Positions 10,962 to 22,396 are shown, counted from the first letter of the stretch. The stretch: DNA of 64,000 bases from Gautieria morchelliformis (GCA_015179125.1 WHVA01000272.1:62001-126000); one strand, 5' to 3'. Numbers and translations: made by a program. The notes: generated by a model from the sequence alone, not told the origin.

Positions 10962-12015
10962 AATCTTGTTAGTAGTCATATTTCTGTGGATAGTTCCTCT
11001 GAGAAGAGTTACTTCATGCTTCCTCGTGCATTTCACCTCCAGACTCTATCGTGGTACCGACGGCAATGCTGTCGTCAACATCTTATGCCATACATACTTT
11101 TCATGGTTTTCACGCTCCCTTGCGTTGTCGTAGGCACCAATGAGGCAACCATCATGTAACCTTATGCTCAGCGATACATTACATAGCCTGGGATGGGCGA
11201 GGTTGTTGTTATGGGTTCTGATCTATAATGAATCATACCAGCATATTTTTATTGCGCCGTGATCCCCCTCAATCCCCTGTAAGCAATGCTTCTCACCTTT
11301 GGTCCCTTCCACGCACTAATTATCGGAACTACAGAATTCGAGCTGTTTGGGTGCAACGCTTGCGCTATTGCTATGATCTTCAACGGTAAGACATACATAT
11401 GAACCTTCACACATGTTACTGATTATTGTCCACGATTGGACCCAATCAACGAAGTGCTCATCATAAGGATGTTGTACAGGCACTGGAAGGTCTTCCGACA
11501 CTCAGGCACAGGCTGGCAGAAAAACGGCGCGGTCCCGCTTTCTATCCTATTGCGCGTTATTTTGTTCAGTGTCGTGTTCGGTTTATATCGCATCATAGTG
11601 GCAACGTACGTCTGAAAACCTTCCCACACAGACATGTACCATCCTCGATGGCTCTGCCTGCACATAGTGCGCATGGGGCTAGCATACTAACTAGTGTCGA
11701 TAAGGGCGGCGGCGGCTGAAGAAGGCCGAGTTATTTCAATTGAGTTCGGTGTACCGACATGGGTTGATAGCTTACAGGATGCTAGTATGTTTCCCCTTGC
11801 TGCGTCTTTGTCTCTGCTGTGCCAAACACATTCTCTAGCCCCCTTGTTTGGATTCCTTGTCCTGGGGCATTAACAGGGTAGGTCGAATAGCTGCGAGGTT
11901 GTACCTGGAGTAATCTTCTCGCATTCTAGGACATGATCAGTTTCTTGATGTTCTGGCGCAGGCACCGAACTGCCGACTCGACATGACAGTCTGACAATGC
12001 TTCGGGAGTGGGTAG
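10962..12015 (+). pseudogene. Truncated inverted copy of the seven-helix protein gene
   Basis: Homologous to the reverse complement of 7438 to about 8820. It keeps the end of exon 1, intron 1 and the first part of exon 2 (up to about 11075), then jumps straight into exon 4 (MPYILFMVFTLPC), losing about 300 bp. It continues through the later exons and 3' flank to 12015, opposite 7438. The first exon is missing and is replaced by the dispersed repeat at 10610-10955. The final exon is also rearranged near 11690-11740 (GTCGATAAGGGCGGCGG insert). Two open frames here (10470-11159 and 11426-11719) come from reading across introns and the repeat junction. A non-functional duplicate. Confidence 0.8.
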
Positions 12016-12410
12016 GCTCTTGTAGCATTCAACTGGACTTGGACACTCATCGTCACGTAGCCGAAGCTGAGAATCGACCCAAGTCTCAACACCGATACAA
12101 CGTCCAAGAACAGCACACAAAGTACAACCAAGAGATTCTAAGAATTTGGAACGATTAGTTTAACTCCTTAGTCCGGAAAGCTGAAAAGGAGCTGACGGAA
12201 GACGAGGGAGACAAATAACCTGGAAAAAAGTCACGAATCTCTGGAGACACCCGAGAAGAATCACCTTATGCTGCGGCTAGCTCTCCCATGGTGGGAACGC
12301 CAGTGATTGCTATACCTGTTACCATTCCTATTCCTGTTCCAACTGCCAGCATCTCTTTAGTCGTCGATCATCGGATCGGGATATGAGCATAGGTCCTTAA
12401 AATGCACGCC
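12016..12410. other. No recognised gene
   Basis: Stretch between the pseudogene and a repeat cluster. Small open frames have no domain I recognise. Confidence 0.45.
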
Positions 12411-12770
12411 AAGGCCGGTTGCGACTTGCGACAAGGACCAGCTTAAGCTTCGAGTTGAATTTAGCGCTCTAATATATCGTCTTAAGATCCCTCTAGCTTC
12501 CTTGCGAAGCACTTCGAGTGTTAAGCAGATGAGGGGCTGGACCCACACACGTCTACAATCAAACGACTTCGACGCGGCCCAAGCTCCGGGAACCTGGGCA
12601 TCACAACATTTTGAATGGAAGATCTCGTGTTGGGAATTAGGTCATCGGGCTTGGCGGCACTTCGGTACGATGACGCGTCCCTACAATACAGTTCGCGAGA
12701 CAAGGTATGGTGGACGGGATATAGATCTAAATCCACTTTGTATCTCTTATCCCAGCACCACCAGAGGCAG
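12411..12770 (+). repeat. Non-coding repeat R7, partial copy 1
   Basis: Matches about 13019-13325 and 30890-31190, including the blocks CTCTAGCTTCCTTGCGAAGC and GATGAGGGGCTGGACCCACA. This is the right half of the repeat only, arranged head-to-tail with copy 2. No maintained reading frame. Confidence 0.85.
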
Positions 12771-12775
12771 CAGAG

Positions 12776-13653
12776 AAGCAACCTTTTCCTCATAATTGTC
12801 AGTCGACCACTTGCAATCGGAATTATCGGATGTCAACGAATATGCTAATTTGTGCGGGATGTCGCCGATTCCATTACTGCGTACCTAGTCTTTGCCTTTG
12901 AAGCTTTCTCTGAAACCTGTGATATATGCAGAGCCCATAATGTGAAAAGGACGACTTGAAATCTCATAAAGTAAGATGTAAAGTCACTGCGAAGGCTAGT
13001 GGTACGCGGTAAAGCCTGAGCAGCCAAGGCCAGTGGCGACAAGGACTAGCTTGAGCTTCAAATTGAAGTTTTGACTCCAAGAGATGGTCTTAAGGTCCCT
13101 CTAGCTTCCTTGCGAAGCACATCGAGTGTTAAGCAGATGAGGGGCTGGACCCACACACGTCTACAATCAAACGACTTCGACGTGGCCCAACCGCCGGGAA
13201 CTTGGGCATAACAATATTTTGAATGGAAGAAGCATGCCTCGTGTTAGGAATTAGGTAATCGGGCTTGGCGGCACTTCGGTGCGATGACGTTACAATACAG
13301 TTCGCCAGACAAGTGGACGGGAGAAAGTCCTGAAAATTCGCAGACTCTGCTGGTTTGTGACTTGTGCGAGTTATGGTGCCCTCGCCTAAAGATATTGATC
13401 ATAGGTCGATGGTGCATGGAAACGGAGATAGTGCGAGACTCCGCTGTGATAAGTGCATATGTCCGGAAGCGTCAGCAGATCGAAGAAGAAGCTGTGCTTT
13501 TCTTCTTCCCCCGACCCTTTCCCTTGCTTGTCATAGCCGTTCTGTTGCCCTTCAAGTGGTCCTCTTCGATCTGCAACCAATTGAATTCATACAGGAGTAT
13601 CTCGACAACTACTTGGGGATTGACCGTGTCCGGAGCCGTCCTGTTCTGCAATG
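12776..13653 (+). repeat. Non-coding repeat R7, copy 2 (uninterrupted)
   Basis: About 880 bp, from CAACCTTTTCCTCATAATTG to CTGTTCTGCAATG. It matches 30653-31337 joined to 33684-33863, so this copy shows the repeat before the 2.35 kb LTR element inserted into copy 3. GTCAG at 13471-13475 is the unoccupied target site. No protein-coding frame is kept between copies. The repeat class is unknown. Confidence 0.9.
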
Positions 13654-13657
13654 TTGC

Positions 13658-14655
13658 TCCACATCATGAATGCATTAGCCTCATCTTGTAACTCTAGGGA
13701 ACACTTTCAAGGAGGCTGGTGAGTATCTGAACCTTGATACTGCGCTCCTCTGCTCATACTCATCCTGTCGGCATTCATTTTCCTCCAGGGCTTCCTCCTC
13801 ATCCAATGTGAGTGTGTACCCATCCAGGTATTGTGGAGTTGTGGGCATGAGGGCCTCAAGCATGGCAATCATCTTGTGCTCGTGGCCTGTAGTGTTGCTG
13901 GGCAACACTGAACTTCTTGGACAAGCCAGTGGGCTGACATGTCCTCCAGTCAGGGCCTTGGCCATAGATGGTGCCAATGCCCAACTTTGAGCCATTGGTG
14001 ATGACCCAGGTAGGGTCATCGCTTCATGGGACCACTGGCCGTAGGATGGGGGCCTTGCAGGCCAGTGCCTTTATGCTTTGTAGGCACTTGTCAAGCAAGG
14101 TGTCCATCCATTCAAAGGGCCAGTTATTGCACACACATGCCAATAACGGGGTCATATATGTGCTTACATCTGGCATATAGTGTGTCAGATATTGGACAAG
14201 ACCTAGGAAGTGTTGGACATTGTTGAATGTCCTGGGCTTCCTCCACTCATGGATGTGTTGCATTTTGCCTGCATCCGCATGGAGGCCTTGGCTGTAAATG
14301 ATATGGCCAAGGTGCTCCATTCGCTCTAAATAGAGGTCACCTTCTTCTTCTTACTTAGGAAGAGGTGATTTTTCCGCAGCCTGTGGAAGACTATGTGGAG
14401 GTGATCCTCATGCTCTTCAATCAAGTGGGAGAAGATAAAAATGTTGTCCATATATACATGGTCGGTCGAAATGACATATGCAGTCGTAGCAGATTGCCAT
14501 CATCAGATGTTGGAATGTTGATGGAGCATTGCAATATCCCATCTGGATCACTTGGCTCCTAAATGTGCCAAGCACTGCCACAAACACAGTTTTCATGATG
14601 TCCTCTGGACAAATAGATCCGCTCATATGCCTCAGACATATTGAGCTTCATCCAG
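13658..14655 (-). pseudogene. Gypsy (G3-type) RT and RNase H fragment, copy 1
   Basis: A decayed piece of Ty3/Gypsy Pol, closest within this window to the RT of the beta element. Readable parts are KLNMSEAYE (near 14650), LGTFRSQVIQMG, CNAPSTFQ, the catalytic box as YMDN, then MEHLGHII, HEWRKPRTFNNVQHFLGL and an RNase H piece (ITNGSKLGIGTIYGQG, with frame breaks). The box has asparagine where active enzymes have the second aspartate. After HEHKMIAMLEALM the sequence departs from RNase H into an unrelated acidic stretch. The fragment stops at a 15-base T run at 14656-14674. It is repeated in the same orientation at 34551-35480. Confidence 0.85.
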
Positions 14656-15139
14656 TATTTTTTTTTTTTTTCCATTTTTATCCATTGAGTCACGTGCTCA
14701 TGCAGGATAATACATGATGTGTAGCTAATGAGTGCCCATGAACAAGTGTCAAATCATGAGCCCTAAGGCAGGGAGGTCCTAATCTGGACTAAAAACCCTT
14801 GAGAATTAACCGCTGTAACATAAGTGTATAAGTTAGAAAGCAAAGTGTGTGGTCATTTCCTGAAACACATGTGAAAGAGTCCACAATATGTCTTGTCTAT
14901 ATATGAAAGAGTCTTTTTGAAAGGAATAGAGGAACCAGAAGCATACAAGTCCAGGTGAGAGTGTGACATGGGCAGGCAGGAGTGGGTGGGTGGCCAGAAA
15001 ACTTGTGCCATGGTATATTAGACCATACCACGTCATCGAGGGGCATAATGAAGCCTCAACAGTGACCCTTGAACTCCCCAATGAGCTGAAAATCCGCTGT
15101 ATTTCACCGGTCTTCCATTCAAGCTTTGTATGATGATAT
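14656..15139. other. Poly-T run, then no recognised feature
   Basis: A run of about 15 T at 14660-14674 marks the edge of the RT fragment. The remaining ~460 bp show no ORF, repeat match or RNA signature I can support. Confidence 0.5.
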
Positions 15140-15403
15140 GAGGCTAACAACAACGAACTGTTTCCTCGTCATGAAGCCAAGTCATTCTACAACTTTGGAT
15201 CGAACGACAACGAAGAGTGGCTCATCGACGAGATTATCACACACTGATGGATAAACTCGACGCACGTGGAGCTCCAGGTCTGCTGGACCCGAGGCGACGT
15301 TACATGGGAACCCATGTTGTCATGTAAGGATCTTGAAGCTCTCGATCACTATCTAGAGCTCTGGGGAGTAGGTAAGCCACACGACCTCCCCAAGCGATGC
15401 TAG
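15140..15403 (+). pseudogene. Gamma: Pol C-terminal chromodomain-like segment
   Basis: Reads EANNNELFPRHE, then FGSNDNEEWLIDEIITH, a TGA, WINSTHVELQVCW, GDVTWEPMLSC and LEALDHYLELWGV, ending at TAG 15401-15403. This is chromodomain-like: an acidic start with WLIDEI, then an LQV.W strand, TWEP, and an acidic helix. Such domains at the end of Gypsy integrases bind modified histones and direct insertion. The same segment is found in copy delta (44913-44780), where the stretch corresponding to 15260-15403 is stop-free. The stop between H and W fits loss of an arginine CGA. Confidence 0.75.
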
Positions 15404-15549
15404 ATGCATCAGTCACGTGTATACCATGTGACACGCCGGCCACGGTGTGGTTAAATTTTCACTTCAGACCTTTCCGAGGCGCATCACTTCTTGGAAGCAA
15501 CCACCACCACCATCCTCTCCCCATGAAGATAATGCCATCGAAAGATGGA

Positions 15550-16924
15550 ATGGACGTTGATCTGTCAACGTCCAAGCCACGCTCAACGGCCCCAAAGCAA
15601 GGGGCCGCCGACATCCTATGAGCACCAGTCAACCAAGAGCACTGGATGATTGTAGGATGGGAAGATGCTCTGGCAATCATCCACCCAGACGACTGCGACA
15701 CTTGCGCGGCATACGCTGTGCACTTAAGGGCCACGACCAGCACCCAAAAGGTGAAGCTGAAGGATGACAGTGACGCCATTGACGCAGCCTGGGGGTGGTT
15801 CCCCAGGGCAATCACGCACAATGTGCAAGTAGAGCCCTTACAGGACATCCATGACCTCAAAAAAGAGGTCAATGACCTAGAACGCATGGTCAAAAACCAC
15901 AAGGATGCACTCAACGCTGAGCGTGTCAAAGTAAAAGAACTGGAGGAGTAACTTAAGGCTCTCCAGCACCCACACGCAGCCTCAAAAAGGCCGCACCAGG
16001 ACCAGGCTACTGACCCAGTGGCTGGCCCATCATCACCTCATGCGACGGCTGTTGGGTGCATTTATGCTCCTGCACCAAAATCAAGCATAATATGTTCGAT
16101 TTACTGTATGGTGTTCCAATTCTTTCTCACATTGTTCTTGTACCATGCATCTATTTCTCTGATTATTTTCGAAATTTTCCAGTTACTCCTTATCTCTCCA
16201 TTTCATTCTGTTATTCCTATTTTCACAGGCGGCTGCACCCAGCGGAGTTTGAAATGACTTCGACGCGCGAGCCCTTGGGCGCTAAAGGGCCGGGTGCACG
16301 TATATGCCTTCTGAGACAGGATAGTGCTCCTCTCTCAGTGACAATAAATTCACTGAGAGAGGCGAGTAGTATTCTTTATATTTACATAGCATGTTGACTG
16401 AAAATCATGTAGTGTATTTGATTCTAGGTATTGTATTAATATATTAGTGACAATAAATTCACTGAGAGAGTGTATTTGATTCTAGCTTTCTAAGAACTCT
16501 ACCGAACCTTCCCTGCCATAGCCCCTAGTTGCTAACAACAGCACCCTTGCCAGCATGTGCAGCCTTGGGACTGGCATCCCGAATATTGGCCGCCACCCCA
16601 ACATCAACGGAGGGGCCGAGCGCACTGTCCATCCCAGACGGATGGCAGTCTGACTCCTCCATCTGGAAGTCATACAACCCGGACAGGGCTCAGCGCATAG
16701 CTGAGCACCCCAAAAAGAAGTGCAAGAAATTGTGCGGCACCCCCAACACATACAATGGCCTAGCCATTGCAAAGGAACGTACGATCAGCGCATACCTAGC
16801 GGTGTCACCATCACACACCATTAACGACCCTGCCTTGCAATGGCAGGTAGCTACAATTGAGGCCCAGTACATTGGCCCGCATGTAGACCTGCTGCCAGTG
16901 GAGGGGCCAGTTCACCTTCCATTC
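15550..16924 (+). pseudogene. Gamma: third ORF (ORF3), interrupted
   Basis: Starts MDVDLSTSK at the ATG 15550-15552, 146 bp after the end of Pol. It reads through APKQG, a TGA, then NQEHWMIVGWEDALAIIH and DDCDTCAAYAVHL. A coiled-coil-like acidic/basic stretch follows (DIHDLKKEVNDLERMV). Reading is lost at 16048, where foreign sequence begins, and resumes near 16600 with SIPDGWQSDSSIWKSY, AYLAVSPSHTINDPALQW and AQYIGPHVDLLP. It ends abruptly at the alpha LTR (16925). Homologous to 27268-29103 and 44637-42642. No domain is recognised. The HxDxCxxC motif near the start is conserved in all three copies and might bind a metal. Confidence 0.75.
16051..16362 (+). repeat. Short dispersed repeat SR1, copy 1, with terminal stem-loop
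   Basis: 312 bp from GTTGGGTGCATTTATGC to a perfect 13-bp stem, CCTCTCTCAGTGA / TCACTGAGAGAGG, around an 8-base loop (16329-16362). A second copy lies inverted at 34174-34484 and keeps the same stem. Extra partial stem copies follow at 16446-16470, next to a duplicated GTGTATTTGATTCTAG. There is no ORF and no clear target duplication. It could be a SINE or a MITE; neither is proven. Confidence 0.8.
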
Positions 16925-17135
16925 TGTAAATATCATATTTATCCACATTGCCCTTAAGGCAATGCACACTACTGGAATAGCTTAGCTAATCACTGTACAG
17001 TTTTTGTGTGGGAACCGCGCGGCAGTTCTCCAGATCTTACCTTACACTGTCACTACATAGCACACGGAATAACCACATCTTGGTCGAGTTCCGCTTGCCC
17101 TTGTGACACAAGGCCTTAGGATACACTATCTTACA
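16925..17135 (+). repeat. G3 LTR (alpha 5')
   Basis: 211 bp, TGTAAATA at the start and ATCTTACA at the end. Related to 22397-22611 (beta) and to 42388-42619 (delta, minus). The leader that follows (CCTTTTTGAAC at 17136) matches beta's leader and shows no TGG-type tRNA primer site. Confidence 0.88.
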
Positions 17136-17289
17136 CCTTTTTGAACTTCCTGCAGTTGTTCGCCAAGCGAACAACTGAATTGTGGAAATCCGCACAATCT
17201 TGAAAAAGATCGCTGCGTCAACGGCTGTTTACCATTGAACATCATCCAGTAGACCCTCTACTGTCGACTGCGAGCGTGATGATTCCATG

Positions 17290-20200
17290 CAGTTGAAGAA
17301 GAACATGAGCTTCTAGCTCATGGACAACCCCCCAGGGGCAGCCTAGTGACACAACAGCTGATGCTACCCTGGACCAAGAGTCCAGGACACCAGAAGATGG
17401 AGAGATCATAGATCTCACCGCACTCGTTGCCCCAATAGAGGATCCACATATCACCCAGTGTGGCCGAAGAGGGGACACTGATGGACAACAATCCAGTGTC
17501 CCCGCCCCACTCCCCCTGGCCCCAGAACAAGGGCAAGGGTAGAGACGTCTCACCGTCGTCCGACGGCAGAACCTCAAGAGTGGGGCATGCTTTGATACAA
17601 TCTCGAAGTAGAAACTCAGCCCGCCACTCACGAAGTCGAGTGACAACTGTCGTCCCTGACGGGGCATGACAAGCCAAAAGATGAGCACACAACGATGATG
17701 GGCAAGCCTCAGAATATTCGAGCTCGAGTCGCAAAAGCTCGAGGAAGAACGGCATCGACAACGAGACAGCGGACACAATGGCCAAGCAAGTGCAAGACAC
17801 ATTGCACCAGAACATGCTCACAGGCCATAAGCATGAGCATATAGCGTCGCGGCTCGGCAATATCGCGACAGCCCTCATGCAGTTCAGTAAGGAACTCCAC
17901 TAAACAGAGGAGATCCGACAACGGGACGTGGCATCGCTAGAGGACGTGCAAAAGGCACTTCACTCACGCGAAGAGCCCGTAGCATCCATCAGGAGCGTGC
18001 CCCGCATGGCTGCGAGCGAACAAGACCACTCCCCCGACAACCAACGACGACAGGAGCAAGACCGACGACGCATGCCGCCGCTGGCAGCCCCAGTCGAACA
18101 AGACGTATGATTCAGGAATGAATTGCATGCAGAACCGGCTGCACCAACGAGCAGCCGCAAGACAATCCAACAGATCATCAGAGAACAGGTTGTCTCAGAG
18201 CCTGACTCTGAGACATCGATGGAGAGCCTAGAGCTTGAGGCCATGCACTGGCAAAAGAAAGAGGCCAGCGTGGCGCGTCGCCACACACGGGCTCTTGAGC
18301 TGCTAGCGCAGAACGCTACAGCTGCTGTGGCCCAGGGCCACACTGACTGGCAGCCCGACGAGTTGCTCACGTGCGCCGTACAAGATGCACGGCAAGCATG
18401 TGCAGCCTACAATAGTAGGCTGCGCCTGCGCAATGCAGGACTGACGGGCAACACACATCACGTGCCCCCGCCAGAAACCCGCGCACCAGAGGCGCCAGGC
18501 CCAGAGCCTGACCCGGCCCCAGCCCCAGTCAGAGCATACACTGACATGGTCCGCGTGATATCACAGCCGCGTGACCGGTCCATGGCGCCAACTGAGGGCA
18601 GGGCATACCGGACCAGCCAGAAAGCGCGCAAGAGCCATACGACGGTATCACACGAATGATACACATCGCGATGGCCGACACCATTGACACAGACCCCGAG
18701 AAGTCCACACTGGCAAAGGCCGGCATAAAGCTGGCCCATCCCGAGCCATACACAGGAGGGTCCAACCTCGAAGAGTTCGAGGTCTTCATCGCGGCCATCT
18801 TGAGATGGCTCAAGATAAATTGCCTGCTGGGACTGACCAGCATCAATATGCAGGTTGGTTATGTGGGCACTCGCCTCACCGGCGAAGCCCAGGAATGGTT
18901 TCTTCGAAATGTTCCACGTTTTGACCGCCAGGTCCGCAATTGGACCCTGGAGACGGTGATGCAGGGCCTCCAGAAGTGGTTCCTGCACACCCTGACATAC
19001 CACCATGTGTCGAACAAGTTTGACGCAGTCATGCAGGGCACAAAGACCGTTCAGGAAATGCTGAACGACCTCACGAAATAGGCGGCTCGCATGATACAGC
19101 CGCCAGATGACTACATGCTCTGGAGACAGTTCGTGTCAGCATTGCACCAAACACTGTGCAATGAGGTCCTCAAGAAGGGCTACAATGCAGAAAGCAGCTC
19201 TTCGAAGCAGCCCACATGATCGAGGAAGTGTCGCTACAACATGGGGATGCGTCGGGCAGAGAGCGCGGCCGCAACAGCCAGCGCGTCACAGTTTGCACTG
19301 AGCAAACCGGTGCCACGGGCAGGCCAAAGTAGGCCTGCCCCTTTCCAGAGGAGCGGGACGTCCCAGCGTCCACAGCCGCCCTGCCCTGCCCCAGCGGGAT
19401 GGCCACCTGAGACTAAGCAGCCTCAGGCTTTGGGAAGATCATCGAAGCTGAGCTACCCCCCGAAGCCATCAGGTCGACCACCAGATCGACCCAGCAATGC
19501 TCCGAGCAGCATCACCTGCTTTTAATGTGGCCAGCCAGGGCACAGAAAAGCAGAGTGTCCGTGGCTCAAATCCGGCATACAGACAGCAGCTGCAAGACAC
19601 AGCGATGACGAGGATCCAGACCCGGATCCCGACCATGCCCCTCTTCTGCAAATCGATGAAGAGGGGGAGGGTGAGCCTCAAAATGACGAGGATCAGGGAG
19701 ATGCAGAGGCTCCTGTAGATGAATGGGAGCCCGAGGCATCCCAGTATTATGACTGGGATGAAGAAACAGCGGACAATCAGACCGCATACAGGTCCGGCAC
19801 GATTAGAGTCGTGCCAGACAATGATGGGGCCACCAAAGTAATGGCGGCCCACACAACAGTGGCCCCAGACAAGGCGGTCGAGCCAATGTATCACCATCGG
19901 AGCAAGCAGCGATTGTGGCCCGCATGGCTGTGACACGAGAACCGTACCCTGTCGGGGTACTGGGAAATCAACGGTGTGAAGGCCCACTGTCTCCTCGACA
20001 GTGGGAGTAAAGGGGTGCTGATCTCCCCTGAATTCATGTGGGCCACAGGCATGAAGACGTTTGCCCTAGAACAGCCAATTGTGCTGCAATTGGCATACAT
20101 CGGTAGTCATTCCACAATCAATTATGGAATGAACACGACCATTAAATTCGGTCGCAAGCTCCACGACGAGTATTTTGACATAGTGATCGTCGAATACTAC

Positions 20201-20682
20201 GACACGATCCTCGGAACACCTTTCCTGAGGAAGCTATGCATCACCCTGGACTTTTCTAGCCCAGGGACTATTCATATAGGGGATGAAAAAATCCCCACAG
20301 GCAAGGTATCCTTTGATGAAGACTCGTCAAAAGAGGACCAAGCACTGAAGGTGAGCAGGCTCACCTCTGGGCCACGGTCCACTCAAGCCCACGACTTGTC
20401 CTCAAACTCTCCCTATACACACAGGGAGAGACATGCCCATCTGACAATGAAGGCGCTGGGGAAGAAGAAGACGCTCCCGTGCGCAGCGGGACCGAATAGA
20501 CGCACAAGGCACCTAATGGAATCTTGTTCTGCTGGCATCATCCCAACGGACGATGACATTCCTTGCTTGCGCGAGGAATGGATGGAAAAGATCACTGACC
20601 TCATCAGTGGTATTCCACTTGAGCTCCCCCCTCTAAGGGAGGTCAACCATGAGATAAATCTCATTGATCCCAACAAACACAT
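17290..20682 (+). pseudogene. Alpha: gag-protease-RT start, many stops
   Basis: The counterpart of the beta Gag-Pol. Readable Gag blocks include SRKTIQQIIREQVVSE (18150), VQDARQACAAYNSRL, KLAHPEPYTGGS, QVGYVGTRLTGEAQEWFLRN and TVQEMLNDLTK (19045-19078). A zinc knuckle near 19510 reads C-F-stop-C-GQPGHRKAEC-like. The aspartic protease follows with GYWEINGVKAHCLLDSGSKG (near 19955-20015), and a long open stretch runs into LREEWMEKITDLISGIPLEL and the RT start. More stops and frame breaks than in beta indicate an older copy. Non-functional. Confidence 0.87.
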
Positions 20683-20919
20683 TGTCATGATGCGTTTATT
20701 TCCTATACCCAGTCGCTCTGTCCTCCCATTCCTCACTCCATCTCTATGTTTGCTCCGATCGCCCTTCGCCGGGTTTGGCGATCGATCTTCACTATTCACA
20801 TCGTTCGCCATAGCCATGCCATCAAAGCACGATTGATGTCCTTTGACCGGCTCGGTGGTTCATCACTGGCCCTATCACCTCCTCGGCTCAACCCCCTTCT
20901 GATGTTCCTATGGTCGGAT
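20683..20919 (+). repeat. TTCGC-rich LTR family T, partial copy A
   Basis: Begins TGTCATGATGCG right where alpha's RT breaks off, and resembles the start of the LTR at 38868. It carries about 237 bp of the LTR before a second, complete copy starts at 20920. Part of its sequence (20800-20919) is repeated within that copy at about 21075-21200. Confidence 0.7.
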
Positions 20920-21917
20920 TGTCACGGCTCGTGTATTTCTTGCACCCAGCTATCCCTGTTTCCCATTTCACTACTCCTCCTCTGTGTTCACTCGGCTTCG
21001 CCCCTCCCCCAACCACTCCTCCTCTACGTCCGCTCCATTCTCCCTTCACCACATTCGCCAAACGACCATTCGCTACTTGCATCATTCGCCAGCAGGCACA
21101 CCATCAAACACGATTGACACCCTTTATCCGGCGTGATGGTTCCTCACTGGCCCCATCATCTTCTCGATACAACCCCTTTAGGTGTTCATATGGCCGGGAT
21201 GCATTCGCGTGGCATCCTACCCATAGGTCGTGTGGGATCAACCAAGCAGACGAAGAGTCCATGCAGGGTGGTGTATATGCAGCTCCCAAGGCGCGATTTC
21301 GTACATAGGTACCTTCGCCCTCTTTACTCTCCATCATTTCATGTTCACACTCCTCTTCCATTCTATTGTATGTTTATTTCATCTATTTGTATCATGACGG
21401 CCTCTTTCCTATTCACTGTTACCATACAAGCATTCGAATAAGTAGTTTACATTCACATGTATATCCCTCAGTTCAATTATCATATGTCTATCTTGTGCAA
21501 AACTTGATCTCACTGTGACTATCGTCTTGAGCCCTCTCCTGTAGATTTCTATCTTCGACCAGAGGAAGACTTAAGCATCACTGGTGAGTTTTCATACTTC
21601 ATCTTCGTTACCTTAAACCTTCAAACTATTATCTGTGCTGTTGGCGAAGGGCTCTGAAGGAGCGCCTTTGCCGGTGAAAGGATTGTTGCTACTTAGACAA
21701 CCTTTCCGTGACACCTTGCACGTTACATCGTCAAGTGCGACAGGCTATTTCGCTATGACTGTAGATAGGGCAAGCCCCGATCGGGCAGCCCTCTTATCTT
21801 CTGAACATTTATTGGTTCACCCTATTCACCAGATGGCATACTTATTCACACAAGTTATTCAGGCATTCACTGTGTTCACTAATGCATGATATTAACACCT
21901 AAAAACCAATCTTGACA
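20920..21917 (+). repeat. TTCGC-rich LTR family T, full copy B
   Basis: About 998 bp with ends TGTCAC and TTGACA, matching 38868-39876 along its length. An apparent promoter area lies near 21438-21465 (AATAAGTAGTTTACATTC), followed by a conserved 3' part with CATCACTGGTGAGTT and the GGCGAAGGGCTCTGAAGG block. No internal domain is attached, so it looks like a solo LTR. The flanking pentamers CGGAT and AAGGG do not match. Confidence 0.78.
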
Positions 21918-22396
21918 AAGGGCTCCGAAGGAGCACCTTCGCTGGCGAAAGGATTGTTGCTACTTAAACAACCTTTCTGTGGCACCTTGCACGTTACATC
22001 GTCAAGTGCCATGGGCTATTTCGCTATGACTGTAGATAGGGCAAGCCCCGATCGGGTAGCCCTCTTATCTTCTGAACATTTATTGGTTCCTATCTACAGT
22101 CATAGCGAAATAGCCCATGGCACTTGACGATGTAATGTGCAAGGTGTCACGGAAAGGTTGCTTAAGTGGTAACAATCCTTTCGCCAGCGAAGGCGCTCCT
22201 TCGGAGCCCTTCGCCGACAGCACAGATAATAGTTTGAAGGCTAAGGTAATGAAGGTGAAGTATGAAAACTCACCAGTGATGCTTAAGTCCTCCTCTGGTT
22301 GAAGATAGACATCTACAGGAGAGGGCTCAAGACGATAGTCACAGCGAGGTTAAGTTTTGCACAAGATGGACGTATGATAATTGAACTGGAGAATAT
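21918..22396. repeat. Foldback made from two opposed pieces of LTR family T
   Basis: The first arm (about 21918-22048, plus) and the second arm (about 22089-22225, minus) are both from the 3' part of LTR T, and pair over ~130 bp around a ~40-bp spacer. The second piece continues as reversed LTR T sequence up to the beta LTR at 22397. The two open frames here (21912-22127 and 22117-22302) are by-products of the arrangement. Confidence 0.85.

Larger units (their letters stand above)
15140..16924 (+). mobile_element. G3 Gypsy element, copy gamma (3' part)
   Basis: The 3' end of a Ty3/Gypsy-type element: the chromodomain end of Pol, a short gap, then the extra third ORF. The left boundary is where the Pol reading begins. 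The right boundary is the first base of the alpha LTR at 16925, so alpha has inserted into gamma's third ORF. A ~470-bp segment containing a 312-bp dispersed repeat also interrupts the third ORF (about 16048-16520). Confidence 0.8.
16925..20682 (+). mobile_element. G3 Gypsy element, copy alpha (5' part)
   Basis: Begins with an LTR at 16925-17135 inside gamma's third ORF. It continues through leader, Gag and protease into the first part of reverse transcriptase, and stops at LEINHEIN-type sequence (NHEINLIDPNKH), where a different LTR starts (20683). RT, integrase and the 3' LTR are absent. Confidence 0.85.

Noticed and set aside
10328..11159. Ser/Ala/Pro- and Leu/Arg-rich open frames
   Set aside because: Two frames of the same CT-rich repeat are open at once, the second copy (56808-57146) has frame-breaking indels, and the longer frame crosses into intronic DNA of a pseudogene.
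22117..22302. Small ORF opposite 21635-21889 and 39514-39705
   Set aside because: It is the reverse strand of LTR T sequence. The similarity between these peptides comes from the repeat, not from a gene.
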